The notes under the pieces were generated by a model that saw only the letters and a program-made list of their open reading frames with translations, did no database searches and had not been told where the DNA came from. Position numbers and translations under genes: made by a program. Source: Argyresthia goedartella (Eukaryota > Arthropoda > Insecta > Lepidoptera > Argyresthiidae). From it: a stretch of 64,000 bases of DNA. Location: NCBI GenBank assembly GCA_949825045.1, contig OX463816.1, forward strand, positions 13,077,579-13,141,578, given 5' to 3'. Shown piece after piece: positions 1-11,424 of the stretch (position 1 is its first letter; every line of letters starts with the position of its first letter).

Positions 1-71
1 AAAAATGCTGTATGATGAGTTCTTTCGTATAAGTACATATATGTATAATACTAAAGTTACAGCCTCACCTA

Positions 72-480
72 AATAGTTATAATGATGTAGCCCATTAATG
101 TCCCTACCGAGGGGCACGGGCCTTTACTAGGATATGAGTAAGATTGAGCCATACTCCACCACGCTGGCTCAGTGCGGGTTGATGGAGGGCTTTCGGGCTA
201 GGGCTAACTCGACTGTCAGATGTTTTCAAGCTCCTCTATTAGGGCCGCTGACCAGCTTTACGACTACTATCGAGTAGCGATTGTAGCCGGAATCTGCACC
301 TTAACGTATCATCAGAAACTCGGAAGCGCCCGAAACAAATGCCACATAGAAACGGACACACATCCAGTACCCGTCGCAGCCAGATCTAGCTACCCGCCCG
401 ATCGTTTCCGATGTAAGGATACCGCTAGGCCCCGGAACCCAGCTTTATTACACAAGATAATTCAAAAGAGGACTTTGCAT
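72..480 (+). repeat. Dispersed repeat, family A, copy 1
   Basis: This segment contains 'cgaggggcacgggcct' and 'ctggctcagtgcgggtt'. Closely similar sequence recurs at 15312-15472 in the same orientation and at 42690-43030 in reverse. The right part (about 240-470) matches the 42.7 kb copy through 'gactactatcgagtagcgat' and 'ccagtacccgtcgcagcca'. I recognise the type as a common lepidopteran interspersed repeat but cannot assign a class. A 116-codon open frame over 220-570 lies inside it and is not treated as a gene. Ends are approximate because they are set by where similarity to the other copies fades. Confidence 0.7.
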
Positions 481-876
481 GCACGCCACCAACTTTCCTC
501 TCGAACCCTAACATCATCCAACCATCCGAACCGCTTGTATTTATCCAGGTCTCATATCAATGTTCCATAATAATTTCAGCTTATCATAATATCAACATGT
601 TGCTGAGAACGTTAATATTGTTATTTTACATTATCCACTGTAGAGTAATACAGGAAGCGTATGTCTGTACGTGCGTGCGGATATTACACGCATAAAATTT
701 CCTCGTTTTAAAACTACGTGTAACGATTACGTCGATTTAATTTACAATAATCTACATAACATAACAGACGAGTCATGTTTGTTCGTGTTCAGCAGATTGG
801 AGAGTAATCGCTCATTCATATTTTATCGAAACATAGTTCACAAATAAGCATGTTACACCTGCGAAGTATTTGAACT

Positions 877-1018
877 AACATAACATAACATAGCGTCACG
901 CCTTTTCCGATACAGGATGGCAGAGGCACAATTGTGCCCAATTTGAGCCAGTTATTCAATACTCCATTTTTTTGGCCGTGACAGGGGGCTAGCCCATCGC
1001 CGCAGCTATGGAGTAATG
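877..1018 (+). repeat. Dispersed repeat, family B, copy 1
   Basis: The block runs from 'aacataacatagcgtcacgc' through 'cagaggcacaattgtgccc' to 'ctagcccatcgccgcagcta'. Reverse-oriented relatives lie at 14708-14830 and 24003-24117. A right-truncated relative follows the minisatellite at 55.9 kb. The portion 887-916 is homologous to the repeat unit of that minisatellite. Class unknown. The reverse-strand open frame across it is incidental. Confidence 0.7.
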
Positions 1019-1096
1019 AAGGTTTCCTCACGATGTTTTACATCACCGTTAGAATGTCTGTATAATGTACTTAAGATAAATTAATTATCTCATGGA

Positions 1097-1167
1097 TACA
1101 TGGTCAGGAATCGAACCTGCATCTCCTGTCTGAGAAGCAAGCGTGAAACCCATTAGACCACGGAGCT
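1097..1167 (-). pseudogene. tRNA-Glu-like relic (CTC anticodon loop)
   Basis: Read on the minus strand, this stretch has an A-box-like TGGTCTAATGG, as in tRNA-Glu. It also has a good B box (GGTTCGATTCC) and a seven-base loop TTCTCAG that places CTC in the anticodon position. The T-stem pairs at four of five positions. The acceptor arms (agctccg and ccatgta) do not pair convincingly and the anticodon stem has a mismatch. I therefore call it a decayed tRNA or the head of an old SINE rather than a working tRNA gene. A folding program with a tRNA covariance model would settle this. Confidence 0.5.
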
Positions 1168-2861
1168 AACTAAGTATTTGAACTATCCCCACGATACCTG
1201 TGATGTGTGTACCACGTTGACTTCGTCGTGTATCCACCATATGTAACCACCAAAAATACCATTGTTTTATGTTTTTTGTGACTTCCCCCCTGTGTTATTG
1301 AGAAACGATGAAATTTCTTCCTATCGTCTATGACAAAGGGCACGCTCTATCATTGTCTTCACATGAGCTATCAGAATTGTAGCACCATTGTTTGTGTGCT
1401 GTTACAATGTAAACGAAGCGGCAAGCATCCGTGAACGCGAAACCTCGACAATTGGTATCTTTTCCAAATCGCTACAAAAGCGGAGAATAAAGTGAACATA
1501 ATTTATTTAACGAGGCACTCTTGCGTCAGACGAAGGCTTGAAACGGAGCGTGGTCTCAAACTGCGATGATCATAACAAGAAGAAAGCCTGAACCGCGAGA
1601 TGTTTCCGACAGGGGGAGTCACGTACGGTTTGATGGTTCACCTCTCTCCCGTGCCTGCACTCGTACTTACACGTGAATAAATAATAAATCACGTATTGCC
1701 CCAAGTATGTCTAACGCTCGCTCGCGTTCATTCCTGTTATGCAGCCAACTCCTTTTTGCGTCATCGAACGCGATCCGACTAAAGAATGGTGAGGATGAAT
1801 CTGAGATATGCTTTTGTTGAGCTTCGGATATTTTTTTTTTCAATATGTGACTGAACAGAAGACATAGCATATACTACCTCTTAGTATGAAAACTTAATTA
1901 ATTAATTACGAGTTATCTTTTGTAGGAATTCATCTAGGTGTGAGCGGTGTGATATTTTAACTTTGTTCACTGTTTGAATTAAGTTTACAGCAAGTTTTAT
2001 TTTGTAAAGCGCATATAAGTTTTGGTGAAAAACATCAGTACTTTGAGCTAGATCAAAATTACCTCAGTGCCTTTACTTAAAATGTCCAACGATCCACGAC
2101 AACTCTATCCATATTTCATTTATCCACCCAATTATCCGTTACCCGTTCTTTCTACCCATCTCGAAAACGTATCTCTTTTTTTCTGCCTAATCATCCTATT
2201 GGGGGTGGCACAAAAAGCCAACCACATGTGCGTCATTAAGGCAATCCGTACCCTCGTCGGGGATTCGTAATGCGTACCCTGCGGGGTACATGGTACACGG
2301 TCCCTCAAGGCCCCCAATTACTTGTCTCGCATCTACCTGGGCGCTCCTGTCCTGGGCTTCTTGTGACATACTATTGCAAATATATCAAAAGAGATTCTCT
2401 CTGATTAAGGCTCTTTTTCTGTGTGAGCCTTTTCATGGCTGTATTTCAATAGTTGTATGGGTTTTCTAAGAATAATCGTAATTAATTTAGTCCCTCTACG
2501 CAATAGGTCTACCTGCGGCTTAACGAAAAAATACATAGCAATTAGCAGAGCTGTCATTAAACTTGGGAACTAGCTCTGGAATTATATGATAACGAAGTTA
2601 TCAAGATAGGACAGTTTCTTATCCCTGATCTAAACACGTCGCATTCCAGAGCCTTGGAGGTAACAATTAGAGTGTTTCACGAACCCCTCCCATTTAGCAA
2701 TACGCGGAAAATAACCTTCCCTTTTGTACTTTGAACATGAAAGTTGAATTATTTCTTGTGATATTTGATATTTGCCATTGTCGAACCCCACACTCGTACA
2801 TCGAGGCTTGAAGCATTCATTTTAGGCAGTAGAATAGATATCTAGCGAACCTATTGTTTTT
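1168..2861. other. Unassigned AT-rich sequence
   Basis: I see no gene, tRNA or strong repeat here. Short open frames of about 60-70 codons at 1667-1870, 2067-2270 and 2132-2317 are no longer than expected by chance. The patch 2230-2320 ('cgtcggggattcgtaatgcgtaccctgcggggtacatggtacacgg') is locally GC-rich with short inverted repeats, but has no second copy that I can find in the window. Confidence 0.4.
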
Positions 2862-3241
2862 TAGGATTGGGTACCTTAAAAGTAAAGCAACCCTTATAAT
2901 ACACTTCGTTTTCCGTCTGTCAAGTGAAGACCCTTTTTCTCAGGAACGCTTAGAGGTATCAAGTTGAAATGAATCTTCGATTACTGAGGTCTGTAGGTTC
3001 TGAGGTATCTTGAAGTCCTGAAAAAATCAAACTTACGTGTTAACGCAATCAAGAGATCCGCACATTTGCCATGCCATTTCTGACACAATTTTGCTGAAAT
3101 TGCTTGATATTCGTAAGGGAATATAAATCTATAGGGTATCCTGACGACCTAGAATTATGAAATTTCGCAATATGCAAGCAATGCAAAAACCGCAAACTTT
3201 GAGATCTTCCAAAAAAATGCGATTTATGCGGAACCCTCGGT
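2862..3241 (-). repeat. Family C element, copy 1
   Basis: On the minus strand it begins near 3241 with a degraded form of 'ggccaagtgcga...gcgcaccgagggttccg'. It ends near 2862 at 'aaggtacccaatcctaaaaa'. This is the standard layout of a very common lepidopteran element whose two ends resemble 'aagtgcgagtcggactcgc' and 'tacggaaccctaaaaa'. Other copies are at 21355-22316, 25985-26315, 44035-44137 and 51362-52690. No coding capacity is visible. This copy is shorter than the two long ones and probably has internal deletions. Confidence 0.7.
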
Positions 3242-4379
3242 GCGCAAGTCTGATTCGCACTTGGCCTGGTTTATTACAACTATACGTCATTTGCCGGGAA
3301 GCGCACTGGCAATAATGAGTTTAAACACAATGCGTGATATCAATCATCAGTCATTTGATCCGGTAACAAAGGCCACTTCCGCACGGACTGCAGCTGCTCC
3401 TACCATGTGGGTACTTACTCGATTTAGACAGATACTTGAGGCGTCACAGTGCATAAATTACCTAGGAAACTGAACTAACTAAAAAAACAGTTTAAAAGTG
3501 AAATCTTTGGAAACCGGGCTACAGCTGTTGGATTTCTAGCCGGCAGTTTAGTTCGTTTGTTTGTCAGTTTTGACGCATTCAGAATTTCCCTAGTCATGTT
3601 TATAAAACTGAACTAGCACAACTGTCCCACACATTTTGTTTGCTCTTCCCAGTGTATTATCAAGTACTCAACTGTTTACCCACGAGGCACGAGCTGATTG
3701 TTCTGAGAAAGGTATTGAGGAGCGGCGTTGGGCTGGTCCCTTTCACGTAAAATAAGTATTTGAGTTCGTTTTATGGCATCCCGATATTTCAATATTACCT
3801 TCTCTAGATTATGCTCAGAAATTAAATCCTTATAAGGTAGGACCAGAAGCTTAAATCATGTTTGGTACAAATATTTCCAGAGGTAGAAATAACCCAACAA
3901 TTGGGTACTGTTTACTGTATTATTGCATCTGTTACTCAACAGTTGATATCGCTGAATTTCTTCGCTGCCAACTTTTGATTACCCTGAAAGGGTCTACCGA
4001 ACTTGGGTACATTTTGAGGGACATAAAACGCGTAAGTGCCTTTGGGCTTAGAACGGTTGTAGGCGCAATGTCTACAAGGCGACAGGCTAAATTGGATCCC
4101 TTCGGATTTAGAGTCTTCCTTGCAAACACGCCTTATCGGGTGTAAAATATTCACCGTCGCCACTGGATGTCCTGTCTGGTAGAACATAGAGAAGGCCAAT
4201 AATACCCATAGACCACTATGCTACTACTCAGCTAGCTATACTTTGTTTAACCGAGAGTACCGGATAGTAACCGGTTCACGCACGATACGGATGCCTATCT
4301 CAATATCCTAATACATATATTTGATGTGCGAAGAAGTGCATCAGATGGATGGATGGAAGTCTACTCTCCGCGAATTATT
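3242..4379. other. Unassigned sequence
   Basis: Overlapping open frames on both strands around 3858-4199 (up to 95 codons) show no recognisable domain. Their opposite-strand overlap suggests chance openness. No repeat partner for this stretch is evident in the window. Confidence 0.35.
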
Positions 4380-4387
4380 GTTTATCA

Positions 4388-4452
4388 GTTGATTATTAAT
4401 ATTATTATATTATTATATTATTAATATTATTATTATATATTATTATTAATAT
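4388..4452. repeat. ATT/TAA-rich microsatellite tract
   Basis: Imperfect runs of attatt, aatatt and tattat with several short self-complementary stretches. A low-complexity tract prone to slippage. Confidence 0.8.
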
Positions 4453-4561
4453 GAAGATAATCTTGAACCATGTCATGATTTGTTCATAAAAGTGAATAAC
4501 ATTATGTATGTAGACATAAAGTATGTAGAAGTTTTCGTGTTTGTTCACATGTTTTCGTGAA

Positions 4562-4690
4562 ATTCAACCTTTTCTGATAATTTCATGAAATAATTGACCA
4601 TATCATGAAATGGTTGGCTATTTCATGATATAGTCAATCCATGGTTGGCTATTTCATAAAATAATCAAAATCTACGATATAGCTACGGCA
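4562..4690. repeat. Short repeat with alternating inverted 'atttcatga' motifs
   Basis: The motifs 'tttcatgaaataat', 'atcatgaaatggttggctatttcatgatat' and 'ggttggctatttcataaaataat' recur in direct and inverted order. 'ggttggctatttcat' appears twice, about 30 bp apart. It resembles a family I have seen in moth genomes, but I cannot name it. Confidence 0.5.
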
Positions 4691-7335
4691 GGTATATCAA
4701 TCGAATTTTGTCCGTGAAATATATAATCGTACAATAATATGATATCAGATCAATTCAGATAAATACATTCATAACATGCCATCGTGGTTAAATAAAACTC
4801 ATTTCATAAATATCTTCCCGGGGAGTAGTTAGTAATCCACCTGATATGAGGTTTACTATGTTATCGGCTTTGAATGTTCATTCAAGGTACTCTACTACAC
4901 ACATGAAATGCAATATTTCAGGATGTAATTGTTAAGTTGTAGTCAAATTTTAACTGGTTGTCATGGGAATCGATGTGAATTACAGGGATTTGAGATAACG
5001 TTACCATCAGTCTATATAGAATTACGTTTGCATAATAAAACTCTACCACTATATCGCGATTAACCTTAAAATTCAATAACGCATTGTAAAAAAATCACTC
5101 TTTCATTACAATCTTTTTTATAATTTCATATTTTTTTTATTGTAACTGCAATTAAGAGATACATACAACGTATACGACAAAAGTGTACAACGTCGAGTTT
5201 ATCTTGACTCTCTCAACATACTGGTTCTACATAAAGCTAAAGTAATTTGTTTCCCAATTTGGTTAGCTTGCATAGTGACCTATGCCCCAGCAGTGCTGGC
5301 AGAAGGCAATGAAAAGGCGATAGATAATGTTTTTGTTATGTGAATATCGTTTGAAGCTCTCTTTATTAGTACTTCAGAGCATGCCTTTAAACATCAAACC
5401 GTCATTAGAGCAAATATGGAGCGAATCACACTGCGCAAAGCTATCAGATTCTACGTAGCATTGCTTTATGGCCGTGTGTTTTGTATAATGATTCATCTGG
5501 CAGTTGTTTTATCGGCGGAAGCCATATGTTTTTAGTTGGCAACGTTGGCACGGGCCACTCCCGTATTACCATATCTATACATTGGGCTATATTTTTGAAA
5601 AATATTTCCAATTCTGCTAACCCATTGGGATTGTTAAGCTGAATCGGAAACAAGATATGCCATTCATATTCTGTATCTATGTGGGCTGGATTGGAATATT
5701 GGTTGTGTTGGGATTGACCCGTCGCTGGCATGAATACCGCACGCTCTATTAAACGTAAGCTTCAATTACTGTGAATGCCTACAATTTCGACAGTTGATAA
5801 CAATTTTATATCGAAAGACAGTCAACATGGGATTAGCGTTGTATACAATTGTAGTTGACAATTTTCATATGAGCGCGTAACTTTTGCGAAAAATATTGTG
5901 GTATGAGAACAATACAATTATAACTGATAGAGTGAAAGGCAAACCAATCGGCGCTAAACCATAAAATTCTGAGTTGCAATATGGTTGGAGGCTGGTTAAA
6001 CTGATAAAGTGAGTTGTACCTCTACTTTCATCTAAATATTACCTTATTACATATCAGTTACATCAAAAGGCGGACCGTCATAGGAATCTTTAAGTACCAT
6101 CATCAGCAGTTGTGGAAGACTACTGTAAGGATTATTTTCAAATGTATATTAAAAGTCCTAAAACAAATGGTTTTTGAAATTCGACAAAAAGTTTAACAAA
6201 AGCAGGGTTTACCGCCACATGCTAGCTGCAAGGAAAATAAGTTTTGAAGTGGGCTTCCACTTCTGATACTGATAGTACGTCATTTTCCAAATAAGTACAT
6301 ATTCCAAGCTATTTATCTCGGACACGGACGGCCGAGTTCATCCACAAAGCGATTACGCAAAAAGATTCCCGGCAAAAACGAGGTCCCGTCTATAGGAGCA
6401 CGAGATCGTTTCGACGACAATTACTCACCATGACCGAAGATTTATCTCTAAATGTTATTATTCTGGGAAAAAAGCAAAGGCTAAGTGAGAAAAAATCTGG
6501 CGAACATCTGCTCCTTTCACGGCCATTGGCTTTTTGCTTGCTCTATGTATTAGTTTGACAGCAACAACAAAGATATTTTGCTATACGGTCAAAGCCACGG
6601 TCACATGACTTGGAGCAATCGAGGTTTCCGCTTTGCTGCACTGATTTGTGAGACCCGCTCTCCGGGGGTCACACAAAACTGCGCGTTCCTCTCCGCCATA
6701 ACTCGGGCCGTAAGTTACGGAAATATTTTTCGACGAGCATTGCAATGCGGGGGGAACTTTTAGCGGAAAATACGGGCCAAGTTTCCTTTCTTACCTTGGC
6801 TTATAAAAAATCTGCGCCATCCCCAACGGGCGGCGGCGACAGGTCCCGATAAAATTTACATGTTTCGCTTTTAGTCTGTATTTTCTTTTAAAAGGGTGAA
6901 ATAAGAGATGGCATTACGCAAAGGGAATATTCAATTAGAGCTGCTCTAGATTTATGCTGTAAAAAGTCTGTTTGTTGAACTTTCATCTAAGACTTTTTCA
7001 TGTGAAACGTTTCAGTAAAAATCTGTTTACTAAAAAAATATAGATTCTGTTTTTATCTAGTTGGGAAGGTTGTTTAAACATTGTCATAGCTAAATTTATA
7101 TAAAATTCGTTATGGCTGGGCCCCTAACCTAAATTGAGTGGTTGGCTCGTTTGGATGTCTGCGCAGTAAAGATGTTAAATCTTTTATTAGGTCGTTATAA
7201 TTTCAGAAACTCTGCGATTCTGCTGTCGGTCTTAGTACATATGATGTGCCTCTGTATCCGGCATTGTATTGTAATTATTTTCAAAGCGATAATGCGCTTC
7301 TAATGCAACTGCATAAGCACGGTAATATTTTTGGA
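4691..7335. other. Unassigned sequence with one protein-like open frame on the minus strand
   Basis: No repeat or RNA gene is recognised. A 95-codon minus-strand frame at 5444-5731 has a rather protein-like composition (for example EWPVPTLPTKNIWLPPIK). It lacks any domain I know, any splice sites I could defend and any upstream continuation. Other frames at 6014-6196, 6578-6763 and 7246-7431 are short. A GC-richer patch lies near 6350-6860. Confidence 0.3.
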
Positions 7336-7584
7336 TGGCTAGTATTTAATCGCACATCAGAAATACTGATTTGCACAGCAAAAAAGGATCAACAAAAACA
7401 CTTTTTATGTTTTAAATATTTTATGTTTTAAGTATTTCTGTTGTTCTTTCATGTTCAACCTAACACGAAGGATAAAGGGGGCTTCGCTATGCTCACCCAC
7501 TTTACCTTTCCCCTAAGCTACCGCAGCATTTTGCCCTGATATTTGTGCAAATCACTATTTTTGATGTGCAGATTAATATTTCCC
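7336..7584 (+). mobile_element. MITE carrying core K with K1 ends
   Basis: Non-autonomous element of about 249 bp. It opens with TGGCTAGTATTTAATCGCACA and closes with the imperfect inverse, 'tgatgtgcagattaatatttccc'. Inside these lie the inner arms 'aaatactgatttgcaca' and 'tgtgcaaatcactattt'. The centre is core K: 'ttcaacctaacacgaagg', then 'gggggcttcgct', then 'cctaagctaccgcag', then 'ttttgccctgatat'. Sibling copies are at 19925-20520 and 23611-23892. It has no coding capacity, so it must have been mobilised in trans. Confidence 0.8.
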
Positions 7585-8717
7585 TTTTTTGATTAGTTGC
7601 CTACACATACATAGAGTAAATTGAGTCTTACATTTCTATCTCCCATGTTTCTAAACGTCTTAAATTACCATATTCAAAGCCCCCAGCTCTTACAGTATAA
7701 TGGTCTGAGTGGAGATTTATACGTCCACGTTTTAATTTATCCGGTCCGTATGATTTCACTTCGTCGATAGCTTGAAACATTATAATGGGTATTAGCCGAC
7801 GAAAGAAATATTGAGAGGGTCGCACGAAAATAGCCATAGACGACTAGAATAACACGGAAAAGGCGTTGAAATTAGAGTTCGGTTGGTATTACGTTCCTAT
7901 CCGATCGTTTGTCTAGAGATTTTCACTGAAGCAGGAAAATACGAAAAGAATCGGTACTTAATCGTTGTTCGCGGCGGAAGATTCGAGACCTACCACTTTC
8001 TTGATCTCGATGACTGCTCCGAGTATTTTATTGAAAGTTAGAAGCAACTCAAGTATACTGTCCCACACAGGTAAGGGTATACCTTCACAATACGTAAGAC
8101 CAAATTTAAGATCTATCATATTTTGTAGTGTTATGCTACTTACATGTCATTTTCTAGGATTTTCTTCTAGGATACTTGCTGAGCTGTACAGTCTGATATT
8201 TGGTATCACCTTTATTTTCATAGGACCCTGTAACGTTTTAAACCATAAGAACACATTAACAAATCATTTTCGCTTTGTATTTTCACACTATCAGCACTTC
8301 TAAATCGATAGCGAAGGGGTTTACCTTTGGTGACCTTGTATTTGGCTTTCTCCGAAACTCTGCAATCTCGGGCTTCGTGCGCGCTGGTGCGCTACCTTTT
8401 TATATTCATTGTTACTTCATTTACTTCATGGTTTTCTTGTTGTTTACCGTATTACGAGCCTGAAACTAAAGTTTGACATCTGTTGATGTCGTTGTTTATC
8501 TGGTTGTCATGGCAATGTCCATTCAAACTCGTTAGCGGTCTGATATGTTTGCATCAATACTTTTACAAAAATACTTTTTCTCTCTTGGCCACTCACAAAA
8601 ATTACGTTTAATTTAAATAATTTTTAGAACTCTCCAAAAAGGGTATAAGAGCGGAACATTTCTGAAATTCTGGAGTCTCACGTCAGCTTCTAAGCGAGAA
8701 GAACCACCTAAAGGCCT
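7585..8717. other. Unassigned sequence
   Basis: Open frames at 7628-7837, 7965-8303 and 8275-8463 have no recognisable domain. The 112-codon frame at 7965 is serine-, phenylalanine- and leucine-rich, as expected from translated AT-rich DNA. Confidence 0.3.
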
Positions 8718-8741
8718 TATCCCGGGGTCGCACTACCCCGG

Positions 8742-8990
8742 GATCCTGCGAGCCGTTCCTTCAAACACGATCCTGCGAGCCGTTCCTACAAACACGATCC
8801 TGCGAGCCGTTCCTACAAACGGGATCCTGCAAAACCGTTCCTACAAACGGGATCCTGCGAGCCGTTCCTACAACGGGATCCTGCGAGCCGTCCCTACAAC
8901 GCGATCCTGCGAGCCGTGCCTACGACGCGATCCTGCGAGCCGTTCCTACAACGGGATCCTGCGAGCCGTAACTACAAATACGCCCGCTAC
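8742..8990. repeat. Minisatellite, 26-28-bp unit, about nine copies
   Basis: The unit is close to 'gatcctgcgagccgttccta' plus 'caaacac' or 'caacgg'. GATCC starts fall at 8742, 8769, 8796, 8823, 8851, 8877, 8903, 8929 and 8955. The first spacings are 27 bp (nine codons), then 28 bp, then a run of 26 bp. The array is preceded by a GC-rich inverted repeat at 8718-8741 ('tcccggggt' and 'accccggga'). Within the 27-bp part a frame reads ILRAVPTNT repeatedly. The later 26-bp units break any such frame. Could be the decayed end of a coding retroelement; not provable here. Confidence 0.85.
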
Positions 8991-11382
8991 CGTTCCTACA
9001 ACGACGATTTCAACAACAAATACACCTGCATCCTGGTCGTCACCCCACCGGTCTCCTACTCTCCGTGTCCTCCGCTTTTTTTTTTCTATACCTAATCTAT
9101 ATTTTATAAAATCCTGTTCTCGTCTCATTCATCCTCATCTTCGTATCATTTTTCTATAGTCTTCACTGTAAATAACTAATAAACTGTCACTACTAAATTT
9201 TATCCTGGTTGTTTTCTGTTAGGTTCTGGTTAGGTTCGTATCGTTACACGACAATTTATCTTGTCACTTGTGGTCCGACCGGTCAGGCTCCGTGCAGAAT
9301 GGTAATTATTCAGTCGTAAAAACATAAAACTCCTCTATGTCAAGACATAAATCAAACAGTCTATTTAACGATCCTAATAAACAAAACACAATTATCATCC
9401 AAATAAAATACAAGTCTAGGCAGTTATTAGAAACAGATGTATTCCGCCCTGCCGCCCGCCCGCCCTTTCTCTCCGCCCTAGACGCGCTACAGTGAGAGCA
9501 TTTTATTGCCCCCTTTGATCTCTTTGTGACAGCAATTTTCCACTCCAACCTCGAATTTGTTGTTGATCTTAATATGTAACAGGGCTTAATTAGCTGATTC
9601 AGAGAGCACAGCGCTTGGTACGGAATACTGTAGAATAAATAGGCTACAATATATGAGAATGTTACGAAACTATATTTTAGTAAGGTCGTGGCCTTTATAG
9701 ACAAGTTATACAAGCAGTCCATTATTAGTAGAAATGCGAATGGTCTTATAAGTATTTAGAAGGTACTTAAAGTTTAACAAAATGCGATCGGTAACAATGC
9801 GTTCACAAAATATGATATCCCTTAGTATTGTATTTTTGTGCGTTACATAATTTTAAAACTAAAGTTAATTCTCAACTGCCTATACTATGACAAAATAGTA
9901 AATTCAAACAATTTCAATGACATGCCTGAACAGTGTTATAAAATCAACCCTTAGTATAGTCTAAATATTATGCGACGGGCATACTGTAAACACGAGAGTG
10001 GTGCGGCATCGACGCCAGCACAAACAAATTATCACTGACAGCGCTCCTCAAAGTTTCCAAACGTCTATTTGCCCACCCACCTACAAACGTTACCCATACA
10101 CCAGAGACTCCGTTTACCCAATGTGGTAGGGTTGACTTTGGTTTGGCATCACTCAAAAATATCTTGGCAAAGCCAGTACGCCACGGATGTTTACTTTATG
10201 ATCGCTGAAATTAGGCAGGTAGCTACGTGGCATGGACGCCCGCTGTTTGTCTACGGAGCGAAATTAATCAATGATTTGCTTCTCCTCGTTGGGCTCCAAG
10301 GTCGATCTCGGCTAGTTGCGTATTCTGGACTGAGTATTGTAACACTGGCAAAAACAGCACAGATAAGTTGTAACTTTAATTACTAAAGCTCTTGATTACA
10401 ATCGTGGCTGTCCTTAAAAAATGGCGATAAAACACGAAACGCTGTGTATTTTACGCTTAATAAATTGTGATATTCTTTATTGCGACGTAATTGGGCTGGG
10501 GGATGCTATTCGTTTTCCAAGAGACAAAGTGAAATATCACATTCTACCCTTGAATGAAATAAAATAGCTTGGGATTTTCTTTTGTGGAAGAATTTAGTAT
10601 ATTTTAATTTGTAGAACTATATTTCCAGAATGTTCAATAACGTTGTAGCAACTTTTTTTTTTCTTGTTGATTTTACTTGACAAATGTTTATTTTATGCAA
10701 ATCGCTTGTCTATGTTTGCTACCGCTTACCGTTTGGAAAATGTAATTGTCGGGTCTAAACCTCCGACCTACTAGTAGTTTTGTGGGTACAAGAATGTGTC
10801 AAAAAGATACACCTTTACGAACTACCCACATCGATCGAAGTACGCTCTTATGAAACTTTACATTTATAGTTAGACAAGCAACTTACAGACAATAAAACTA
10901 AGGAGCATGTAAACAAAAAAGTGCAACCTTCAATGGTGCCAGTAAAGTAGTATTACCACGATACAGGATGTTTGAGAAACGTTGGCGTGAGGTGACGTCT
11001 AGCACATGTGCTTTTAATGGGCTGCACTCTAGCGAGGATGTTCCGTTTCATCTCCGACCAACTCCTTTGCGTTTAGTTTATTCGAGCACGCTGTGTGCTT
11101 AGCTTAGCTTAGTGTGTGAGTGTTCTCGAGTCAAGCTTATTAAAATAAAAACACCTGAAGAAGAAAACTTTCGAGTGTTCTATAGAACTATTAGAGCAGA
11201 CTCGCTTTACTTGTCACATTTACCTAGCATGTACGAAAAAGAATACCGCAGTATTTGTTACATCCATCTTTTCACGTGCAAATATTCACGAAGTGCTCTG
11301 AAAAATAGACGCGGCCATAAATTCGGCGGAACCACAAAAATACCAGAGTCGGACTGTAAAGTTAGGAAAAAGTCATAAAAAC
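8991..11382. other. Unassigned sequence, including a possible LTR-like tail near 9170-9246
   Basis: After the minisatellite, 'aataactaataaactgtcac' and then 'gttaggttctggttaggttcgtatcgttaca' look like a polyadenylation region and the right end of an LTR or LINE. I cannot find a matching left LTR in the window. The longest open frame of the whole window, 138 codons at 9306-9722 on the minus strand, lies here. It is rich in hydrophobic residues, has no domain I recognise and is probably chance. The frame at 11112-11378 (88 codons) is also unassigned. Confidence 0.3.
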
Positions 11383-11424
11383 GACCGGTTCCGGTTGCGT
11401 TACGTAACGTGGTTGGCACCGGTC
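11383..11424. repeat. 42-bp imperfect palindrome
   Basis: The outer arms GACCGGT and ACCGGTC and the core CGTTACGTAACG are perfectly self-complementary. The stretches between them are partly matched. No other copy is seen in the window. It could be a dimeric protein-binding site or the centre of a decayed foldback element. Confidence 0.7.

Noticed and set aside
220..570. 116-codon open frame, plus strand
   Set aside because: Lies inside dispersed repeat family A, whose other copies are not open in this frame.
8991..9260. 3' LTR of a retrotransposon
   Set aside because: AATAAA and a possible end are present, but no matching 5' LTR, primer-binding site or polypurine tract was found.
9306..9722. 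Longest open frame in the window (138 codons, minus strand)
   Set aside because: No domain, no splice context, composition typical of translated AT-rich DNA, and its right part crosses a GC-rich non-repetitive patch. I could not support it as a gene.
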